Shown in pieces: positions 54,196 through 61,900 of a stretch of DNA of 64,000 bases. The notes below the pieces were generated by a model. The model did not search any database and was not told where the DNA came from. It worked only from the letters and a program-made list of their open reading frames with translations. Each line of letters begins with the position of its first letter. Position 1 is the stretch's first letter. A program made the position numbers and the translations under genes. This DNA comes from UBA6522 sp965204155 (GTDB lineage: Bacteria > Pseudomonadota > Gammaproteobacteria > Steroidobacterales > Rariloculaceae): contig OZ241971.1 in the NCBI GenBank assembly GCA_965204155.1, forward strand, positions 1,178,001-1,242,000, in the 5' to 3' direction.

Positions 54196-55383
54196 CTACC
54201 CTGCCCCGCTCCCGACGGCTTGTTCGCGCCAGTTCTGCAGTCGCAGGCGCCGTTGTTCGGCGTCCAGCGTCGCCAGTGTTTCCATCTCCTCGTAGAAGGC
54301 CTCAAGGCCACGGCTTTCCAGCAATCGAAGCAGGCCCGGCACCCAGTACCGATAGGTCGACACCGATGCGATGTGGGCGTTGTTCAGGGGACGGGAGAAC
54401 CAGGCGTCGTAGTTCGCTCGGCCGTCCCAGGAGGCCTTCAGAGCAGCGTATTCCGCGCGCAGTGTCTCGAACGCGGCCGCCTTGGCGCGGCGCTTTTCGC
54501 CGGCCGGGCCGGTTCCCGCGTAGATGGCGTGCAACCGCTCCCTCTGGCGGCTGATCAGCCCGGCGAACTGAGTCTGAATGAGGGCCTGCTGCCGGTAGGC
54601 GTCAAGGCTGTCGGCATCGCCCGTCTGCGTCAGCCAGCGTTGCGTACCGTATTCCGCGAGGGCCGTTGCAAAGGCCTCGTTCAGGTCGGTGTCGCCCTTG
54701 AGGTAGAACTTCTGGTGGGCCAGTTCGTGCAGGAGCAGTTCCACGATGCGGTAATCCGGTCCCCCGATCATGCTGCTGACCACCGGGTCGGCGAAGTAAC
54801 CGAGCGTGGAGTAGGCGGTGGCCCCGCCGATCAGCACGTCCAGACCTTCCGCTTCAAGACGCGCCGCATACCGCCGCGCCGCCTCTTCGCTGAAGTATCC
54901 CCGGTAACTCACGCAACCGGCGAACGGGAAACACCAGGTCCTGGGATTGACGGAAAACTCCTCCGCCGCAACCACGTTCCAGACCGCGATATTGCGTGCC
55001 CGGCGGACGTTGCCGGCGGCCGGGCCGCCGTTGCCGTGCTCCGGCGCGGCATCGCTGGACGCTGCTCCGCCGGTGTTGCGGTCGAGGTCGACGTAGGTCG
55101 CATAGCTGCGGTTGTCGGGAAGGCCCAGTTCGTCGACCGCGAACCGCCGTGCTTCCAGCACCGTGCTCAATGCCTCCCGGGTTTGCGGGCTCGTTTGGGG
55201 ATCCTCGAGAACAGTCTCGATGGGGACCCGCTTGCTCAATAGCGACAATTGGCCGGCGGCCGCCTGCCAGTAATACGGCAGGGAACAACCGCCGAGCAGC
55301 GCGGTCGACGCGATGCCGACAAGGATCGCGGCAAGCGCTTTGGCAGCTCGGGTCCCCATCCTGAGCGCTGAATCTGTCGTCAT
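54196..55383 (-). CDS. Lipoprotein zinc aminopeptidase-like protein (PF10023 type)
   Basis: 395 residues from ATG 55383 (GTG 55401 is possible). Lipobox STALLGGCSLPYYWQAAAGQ anchors it to the envelope; CSLPYYWQAAAGQ is the characteristic mature start of this family. The metalloprotease motif VELLLHELAHQKFY, followed by DTDLNEAFATALAEYG, supplies two His and the Glu ligands. The head of the gene faces cca; the two starts are about 40 bases apart and share a control region. Confidence 0.88.
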   Translation of the reverse strand: MTTDSALRMGTRAAKALAAILVGIASTALLGGCSLPYYWQAAAGQLSLLSKRVPIETVLEDPQTSPQTREALSTVLEARRFAVDELGLPDNRSYATYVDLDRNTGGAASSDAAPEHGNGGPAAGNVRRARNIAVWNVVAAEEFSVNPRTWCFPFAGCVSYRGYFSEEAARRYAARLEAEGLDVLIGGATAYSTLGYFADPVVSSMIGGPDYRIVELLLHELAHQKFYLKGDTDLNEAFATALAEYGTQRWLTQTGDADSLDAYRQQALIQTQFAGLISRQRERLHAIYAGTGPAGEKRRAKAAAFETLRAEYAALKASWDGRANYDAWFSRPLNNAHIASVSTYRYWVPGLLRLLESRGLEAFYEEMETLATLDAEQRRLRLQNWREQAVGSGAG

Positions 55384-55425
55384 GTGATTGGTATCGATCA
55401 CGACGCTCTACGTTATCATCAAACC

Positions 55426-56658
55426 ATGAAAATCTACGAAGTGGGAGGCGCCGTCCGGGATGCGCTGCTGGACCTTCAGGTCCGCGAGCGAGACTGGGTC
55501 GTGGTCGGCGCCAGCCCCGTGGATATGCTTCGCCAGGGCTACAGGCAGGTGGGCAAGGATTTCCCGGTCTTCATCCATCCGGATAGCGGCGAGGAGTACG
55601 CCCTGGCACGAACCGAACGCAAGGTGGGACCGGGCTACCATGGGTTTGCGTTCGATACCTCCGGCTCGGTGACCCTGGAAGAGGACCTGGAGCGGCGCGA
55701 CCTCACGATCAATGCCATGGCCCGGGACGGCACCGGCAAGGTGATCGACCCCTTCGGCGGACGGAAGGATCTTGAGCAGCGCCGCCTGCGGCACGTCTCC
55801 GAAGCATTTGCGGAAGATCCCCTGCGAATCCTGCGCGTGGCCCGCTTTGCTGCCCGGTTCGCGCGCCTCGGATTCAGCGTAGCGCAGCCGACCATGGCCC
55901 TGATGAAGCGGCTGGTCGAATCCGGCGAAGCAGCGGCGCTCAGGCCCGAACGCGTGTGGCGGGAGACCGAAAAAGCCCTCGCGGAACCCGACCCGGATGT
56001 TTACTTCAAGGTTCTGCGCGAGTGCAGCGCGCTGAAGGTGGTGTTTCCCGAGATCGATGCCCTCTACGGTGTCCCTCAGCCGGCAAAGTGGCATCCGGAG
56101 ATCGATACCGGGGTCCACACCATGATGGCGCTGCGGACCAGCGCTACGCTGTCCGACAGCATTGCCGTGCGCTTCGCGGTGCTTACCCACGACCTGGGGA
56201 AGGCCACCACGCCCGGGTGGATGCTGCCGGCACACCGCGGACACGGGGAAAGGTCGGTCGGACTGCTTGAGGAATTTTGCGGGCGCCTGCCGGTGCCGCG
56301 TCGATTCCGGGAGTTGGCCGTCGCAGTCGCCCGTCACCACGGCATCGTGCACCGGGCCGCCGAACTCAGGCCGGCCACCATCTACAAGTTGATCGAAGCG
56401 GTGGACGGCTTGCGCAGGCCGCAGCGATTCGATGAGTTCCTCCTTGCCTGCGAAGCGGATGCGCGCGGCCGCCTGGGACTTGAGGAGCGTCCCTACCCCC
56501 AGGCGGAAATCCTGCGCGAAGCGCTCGAGGCTGCCCGCTCCGTGAGCACTGAAGACGCCGGCGGTCGGGTGAGCGGCCCCGCGCTGGGCATGCGGTTACG
56601 TCAGCTCAGAATCCAGGCGATACGCGACGCGGTCGACCGAAGCAGGGCTGGAATCTAG
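55426..56658 (+). CDS. cca: CCA-adding tRNA nucleotidyltransferase
   Basis: 410 residues from ATG 55426 (MKIYEVGGAVRDALL, the normal start). Adds or repairs CCA at tRNA 3' ends. Motifs: GGAVRD, the catalytic acids in GEEYALARTERK region, LERRDLTINAMA, DPFGGRKDLEQRRLRHV and ALRPERVWRE. A C-terminal HD phosphohydrolase domain is present (DTGVHTMMA, LTHDLGKATT, RHHG), as in gammaproteobacterial Cca. Followed 6 bases later by the PPTase gene, so the two are probably co-transcribed. Confidence 0.96.
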   Translation: MKIYEVGGAVRDALLDLQVRERDWVVVGASPVDMLRQGYRQVGKDFPVFIHPDSGEEYALARTERKVGPGYHGFAFDTSGSVTLEEDLERRDLTINAMARDGTGKVIDPFGGRKDLEQRRLRHVSEAFAEDPLRILRVARFAARFARLGFSVAQPTMALMKRLVESGEAAALRPERVWRETEKALAEPDPDVYFKVLRECSALKVVFPEIDALYGVPQPAKWHPEIDTGVHTMMALRTSATLSDSIAVRFAVLTHDLGKATTPGWMLPAHRGHGERSVGLLEEFCGRLPVPRRFRELAVAVARHHGIVHRAAELRPATIYKLIEAVDGLRRPQRFDEFLLACEADARGRLGLEERPYPQAEILREALEAARSVSTEDAGGRVSGPALGMRLRQLRIQAIRDAVDRSRAGI

Positions 56659-56664
56659 AAGCCC

Positions 56665-57405
56665 GTGGCAAGAGCCCCCATGCATTCGACCCTGGCAGCG
56701 GCGCCTGGCGGCCGAATCTGGTGGCGCCCGTTCGCCGAAACCGGAACGGCGACGATCGCCTACGTTGACCTGGGCCCCGGGCCGGACCGCGAGAACGCCG
56801 CCGCGGCCCGGCTCAGCACTTCGGACAAGGCGCGTTGGCGGCGATTCACCCATACCGGCTCGAGAAGAGAATTCGTGCTTTGCAGGGCCGCGCTGCGTGA
56901 CATTCTCTGCGCCCGGCTCGATTGTGCCAACCGCGAGCTTTCATTCAACGAGAACGAGAACGGCAAGCCCCTCGCCCTCGTACGGGGCAAACCCGCGCCC
57001 GTCGGCTTCAACATCAGCCACAGCGGTCCGCATGGGCTGATCGCCGTCGTCCCAGAAGGCCGCGTCGGCATCGACGTGGAGGATCGTTCGATCCCCAGGG
57101 ACATCGACGGCGCCGCCTCCCTCACATTCACCCCGGCCGAACAGGCCGAACTCGCTGCGGTGGACGGCGCCCGCAAGACGGAGTTCTTCTACAGGATATG
57201 GACCATGAAGGAGGCGCTGATCAAGGCACTTGGCGTCGGCTTCGGCCTGAACCCGTCCCGATTCGAGATTCCACTGGCGATGCGCTCCGGCGCCAGGCAG
57301 TGCGTTTTCCGGTTTCCCCACCTGTCCGGCGAACGCTGGCGGCTCGAAGACCTGGGTAATGCCGATTTCGCGGCTGCCATTGCCACCGAACCCGTCCAGC
57401 CCTAG
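56665..57405 (+). CDS. Sfp-type 4'-phosphopantetheinyl transferase
   Basis: 246 residues from GTG 56665; ATG 56680 is an alternative. Transfers phosphopantetheine from CoA to carrier-protein serines. P-loop motifs are visible: ENGKPLAL, FNISHSGPHGL, VGIDVEDRSI (Mg2+ acids) and FYRIWTMKEALIKALGVGF. The broad-specificity Sfp class serves PKS and NRPS carriers; the ACP gene and the PKS nearby are its likely clients. Confidence 0.93.
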   Translation: MARAPMHSTLAAAPGGRIWWRPFAETGTATIAYVDLGPGPDRENAAAARLSTSDKARWRRFTHTGSRREFVLCRAALRDILCARLDCANRELSFNENENGKPLALVRGKPAPVGFNISHSGPHGLIAVVPEGRVGIDVEDRSIPRDIDGAASLTFTPAEQAELAAVDGARKTEFFYRIWTMKEALIKALGVGFGLNPSRFEIPLAMRSGARQCVFRFPHLSGERWRLEDLGNADFAAAIATEPVQP

Positions 57406-57525
57406 CGCCGGGTCTCAAATCAGGATCAGGGCAGCGGTTACCTCTATCGCTCGACACCTTGCCGGATTCGGTCCCTTTGCCCATAATCACGCCTTGCCGA
57501 AGTTCACCAAAGGAGATAATTCAAA

Positions 57526-57756
57526 ATGGCATCAACAAAAGACCGTCTCTCGCAGCTTGCCGACGAGCACCTGGGCCTTGGTCCCAATCCTGATTTCGAT
57601 GCCGGATTGGCTGACGCCGGGGTGTCCTCGGTGGATGCGGTTGCGTTCTTCAAGGAGGTCAACGAAGCATTTGCCCTCTCGCTGCAAGCCGAAGAATGCC
57701 TGCAGTTTCGCACCCTGGGAACGCTTGAGGCATACATCGACGCCAACGCCGATTGA
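57526..57756 (+). CDS. Stand-alone acyl carrier protein
   Basis: 76 residues with AAAGGAG ribosome site. Four-helix carrier with the attachment serine in AGVSSVDAVAF (Ser35), where most ACPs have DSL. The variation SSV and the low similarity to AcpP suggest a specialised carrier for the adjoining PKS rather than the fatty-acid ACP. It lies 120 bases after the PPTase gene. Confidence 0.88.
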   Translation: MASTKDRLSQLADEHLGLGPNPDFDAGLADAGVSSVDAVAFFKEVNEAFALSLQAEECLQFRTLGTLEAYIDANAD

Positions 57757-57967
57757 ATGCTCCTCGTCGGTCAGGGTCAACCTGACCGATATTCCGTGAC
57801 AGCCGGTGAACGGGACCCACTGCCTCCGTATGCGGAGGCAGCCGGGCGTTTGGCGCCGCGACGGGACCCACAGCGCCATCCCGGATAGTGTTGACAGGCC
57901 CGGGTTACCGCCGAAATCCGTTCCCTGTTCGAAGAACGGTACCAGTGGTGCACGGGCCTGATCTGCC
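57757..57967. other. Intergenic region with inverted and direct repeats
   Basis: 211 bases between the ACP and hydrolase genes. A perfect 8-base stem CGGTCAGG/CCTGACCG (57768-57775/57781-57788) follows the ACP stop. A 9-base stem CTGCCTCCG/CGGAGGCAG lies at 57820-57828/57833-57841. ACGGGACCCAC is repeated directly at 57810-57820 and 57861-57871, flanking that stem. No T-runs; a role as weak terminator or operator is possible. Confidence 0.5.
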
Positions 57968-58867
57968 ATGACAACAGAAGCCGTTTGGGAGATACCCGAG
58001 CCGCTCTCCGTACGCGAAGTCCGCCTTGACGACCGCACCGTCACGACGGTGCGGCAACATGGCATTGCGTCAGGACCGCGGCTGGTTCTGAGCCACGGCA
58101 ATGGTTTTGCGATCGATCTGTATTTCCCGTTCTGGTCATTGCTTGCAGACGACCACGAGTTGATCGTCTATGACATCAGAAACCATGGATGGAACCGCGT
58201 CGGTGAACTGAGTGATCACAATGTTCCCACGCTGATACGCGACCATAACCTCATTCTCGACGCGATCGATCGTGTCTACGGGAACAAACCCACCGTCGGT
58301 ATCTTTCATTCCCTTTCTTCGATCGTCCCTCTTCTGTCGTCCGCCAATCTCTACTCGGCCCTGATTCTGTTCGATCCTCCCCTGTGCAGGCCGGGCGCCA
58401 GCCAGGTCGAGCTTCATGCCGCCGCCGAGAAAGGCGCGGCGCAGATCCGGCGGCGAGGGTACCGGTTCAATTCCAGAGAAGACTTTGCCGATTTTCTTCG
58501 CTATATACCGGCCTTCGCGCGGGTCGTTCCCGGCGTTCGCGAACTCGTGGCGCAGACAACCCTCCGGCAGTCGGCGGACGGGGAGGCGTATGAACTGCGC
58601 TGCCCGCGCGAATACGAAGCGCAGCTCATGGATTACACGAGGAGTTTCTTCCCCCTGGTCGATCTGGAGTCGCTATCCTGTCCGACCAAGATTGTCGGGG
58701 CCGATCCGACCCTTCCTTATTCCTACTTGCCTACCTTCGACCTGAGTAACGTCATGAAGGTGGACTATGATTTCATTCCCGAGGCGACGCACCTGCTCCA
58801 ACTGGAAAGGCCGGAGGAATGCGCCGCGGCAGTACGTGAGTTTCTCAGCCATCTCGAACTGTACTGA
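57968..58867 (+). CDS. Alpha/beta hydrolase with altered nucleophile elbow
   Basis: 299 residues. Alpha/beta-hydrolase fold with oxyanion LSHGNGFAIDLYFPF, a nucleophile region GIFHSLSSIVP (Ser115) and a late histidine in PEATHLLQLERPEE. The elbow reads F-H-S-L-S instead of G-x-S-x-G, which is unusual but keeps the serine. Placed after PPTase and ACP and facing the PKS end, so it may act as a product-releasing or editing thioesterase; this is inferred. Convergent with the PKS gene, 69 bases between stops. Confidence 0.8.
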   Translation: MTTEAVWEIPEPLSVREVRLDDRTVTTVRQHGIASGPRLVLSHGNGFAIDLYFPFWSLLADDHELIVYDIRNHGWNRVGELSDHNVPTLIRDHNLILDAIDRVYGNKPTVGIFHSLSSIVPLLSSANLYSALILFDPPLCRPGASQVELHAAAEKGAAQIRRRGYRFNSREDFADFLRYIPAFARVVPGVRELVAQTTLRQSADGEAYELRCPREYEAQLMDYTRSFFPLVDLESLSCPTKIVGADPTLPYSYLPTFDLSNVMKVDYDFIPEATHLLQLERPEECAAAVREFLSHLELY

Positions 58868-58936
58868 TGCTCTGTCCAACTGATAACGGCGCATCAGTCG
58901 GATAGAGCAGTAGCAATGATCCGACGAATTGGCCCA

Positions 58937-61900
58937 TTATTTCCGCATTCTGATCCAGTGCCGCCGGCGTTCGAACGGATAGTCCGGCAGCGCAATCCGG
59001 CGACGGGACTCACCCGCGAAGAGCCCCGGGAAGGACAATGCGAGCCCTGCCTCGTAGGCGCCGGCGACGGCTTCGACAAATCCTCCACCCGAACCTGCGA
59101 CCGAAGCCTCGTTGCCATCGGACGGCCGCCCGAGACTTGACAGGACCAACGGTACGGCAGCGCTGCCGGCCGCATTCGGCCACACCGACGCCAGCGTTGC
59201 TCCCGACGCCGCGTGCGGGCCGACCTCGACGGCCACATCGACACCCGACGCCGCGAGCGCCGCCACGCAGTTCTCGAGAGCTTCCGGCCCCGTAGCAGCC
59301 TGCCGCTGCAACTGCGCCGCGTCCGGGACATCACCGGGCGCGACCACGCGGCCCGACACGGCATCCACCAAAGTCAGTGACGGCGAGCCCATCGCGACGC
59401 CGTCCGGTAATGCGCCGGGATCGCCCGGGGCCGCAGCCAGCCGCAAGCCATCCTCGAGGCCCAGCACGCCTGCGGCCTGCGCGGCCGCAAGCGCTCCGAC
59501 TCCATGACCGAGCGCCACTCCCGGTGAAACGCCGACACTGCTCCACAGCGCCGTGAGCGCGCATTCGAGCGCGTAGACCGCCGGACGCCGCCACTGCGGA
59601 TCGTCCGGATCGCCTGCGGTGCCGGTACGACCGAACATCACGTCGAGCAGCGAAGCGTCGCGCACTTCGCCGATCACATCATCGCAGCAGTCGAGAACCG
59701 CCCGCACCACCGGCTCGCTTGCGTACAGCGCGGCAGCCAGGCCGGCCCATCCGCTCCCGTAGCCCGAGTAGACGAATGCGACCTTTTTCGGCGTCCCCGA
59801 TTGCGATCGCCCGTTCGCGTCCACGAGCGCCCGCAGACGCTCGCGCAGCGACTCACCGTCCGTAAACACGACAGCGGCGCGATGGTCGAAGTGGCTTCGC
59901 CCGATACCGGCGGTCCACGCCATGTCGGAAAGCACGGGCCCCGACGCCGCACCGTCGGACTCAAGCACCGATTCGCGCTCGTCAAGCCATTCGAGATACC
60001 GCTGCGCGAGTTTCCGAAGCGATGCGTCGGACTTGGCGGAGAGCGGTAGCAGTCGCGTTGCATGCCCGGTAAGCTCATCGTCTGCTTCCGGCAACGCCTT
60101 GACGGCGTCCGGGGGCAAAACCGCGACCGGGTGCGGGGCGCCTTCCGGACCCGTTGACGCATTGTTCGGACTGCCGTAGCCCTCCACAACGACATGCGCG
60201 TTCGTGCCCGAAATTCCGAAGGCGCTGACTCCTGCCCGCAGCGGACGGCCCGGCGCGCCCGGCCAATCCGTCGCCTCGGACACCACGCGCACCGGTAGCC
60301 GGTCCCATTCCAGGTGCGGGCTCGGGTCCTCGAAATGCAGGTGCTTCGGGATCAGCCCGTGGCGCATGGCCAGGACAACCTTGATCAGCGCGGCGACCCC
60401 AGCAGCGGATTCCAGGTGTCCGATATTGGTCTTGACCGAGCCGATCAGCAGCGGACGGTCCCCGGCGCGGCCCCTACCGTAAACCGCCGCCGCGGCCTGC
60501 ACCTCTATCGGGTCTCCCAGCTCCGACCCCGCCCCGTGCGCTTCAAGGTAATCCACGTCCGACGGCTCGACGCCCGCCTGCGACAGCGCCTCTTCGATCA
60601 CCCGCTCCTGCGCCGGGCCGTTCGGTACCGTCGGCCCTGCAGTCGCGCCATTCTGGTTCACTGCCGCGCCCCGGATCACCGCCCAGATACGATCGCCATC
60701 GGCCTCGGCATCCGCCAGGCGTTTCAGGACCACCATCCCGCAGCCCTCGCTCCGTACAAAACCGTCCGCCGCGGCGTCGAAGGTCTTGCAGCGCCCCTGC
60801 TTCGACAACATCCCGAGCGCCACCATCTCCCTTGTCAGCCCCGGCGAGAGGATCGCGTTTACGCCGCCGACCAGGGCCAGGTCCACCTCTCCGTCCCGCA
60901 AGCCCGCCATCGCCTGTTGCACCGTGACCAGAGACGCGGCGCAGTTGAGCAGCACCGGCATCGCAGGCCCCGTGAGTCCCAGCTTGTACGCGATCCCGCC
61001 GACTGCCATGCTGCCGGCGGTGCCGAGATAGTTGAGGCTCTCCCCGCCCGCCATCATCATCAGATCGCGGTATTCGCTGGTCGCCAGGCCTGCGTAGACC
61101 CCTGTGCGGCTGCCTTTCAGACTTTCGGGATCGATGCCGGCGTCTTCCAGTGCCCGCCAGGTCGTCTCCAGGAGCATCCGCTGCTGCGGATCCATCATGC
61201 GCGCACCGATCGGTGTCATACCGAAGAATCGCGCATCGAAGCGATCAATGTCATCGACGAACCCGCCACGCTCCCAGTTGCCGTCCGCGACCGCGGGATC
61301 GCCTGCAACGCCCGTCCAGGATCCGTTGTCCTGCCGTCCGTTCGTTACCGCGTCGTGGCCGGCCTCAAGCCTGCGCCAGAAGGTCGCGATGTCCGGCGCG
61401 CCCGGAAAACGGCATGCCATGCCGATGATTGCAATTCCGTCGTTCCCGCTTTCGAAGTCCGGCTGCGCGCTCGGCCCGGCGGCAGGCTCGGGCACCACCT
61501 CGGGGACCGCATCTGCCTCGGGGGCCGCCTCCGTAGCTGGCGCCGGCGCAGGCTCGCCGAGCACGTCCACGAGATGACAGGCGAGGTCGGCGATGGTCGG
61601 GAAGTCGAACACGAGCGTATTCGGCGCCACGTATGCATCGGAAAAGGCCCGGTTCAGGCGGTTGCGCAGCTCGACCGCCATCAGGGAATCCATCCCGAGG
61701 TCGAAAAACCCGACCCCGGACGCCGGCGCCGAGGGCAACCTCAGAACGGCCTGAACTTCTCCCTGCAGGAAGGAGACGAGCAGGTCCTCGCGCCCGGCCG
61801 CCGGTGTCGAGGCAAACAGTTCAAGCAGGTCTTCGGACAAGGACGAATCATCGTCGTCCGCGTCGACCGCGAGCAGGTCCTCGAGCAGGGACGGTCGACC

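Noticed and set aside
57820..57841. Hairpin after the ACP gene as a rho-independent terminator
   Set aside because: Stem is good but no T-run follows on either strand.
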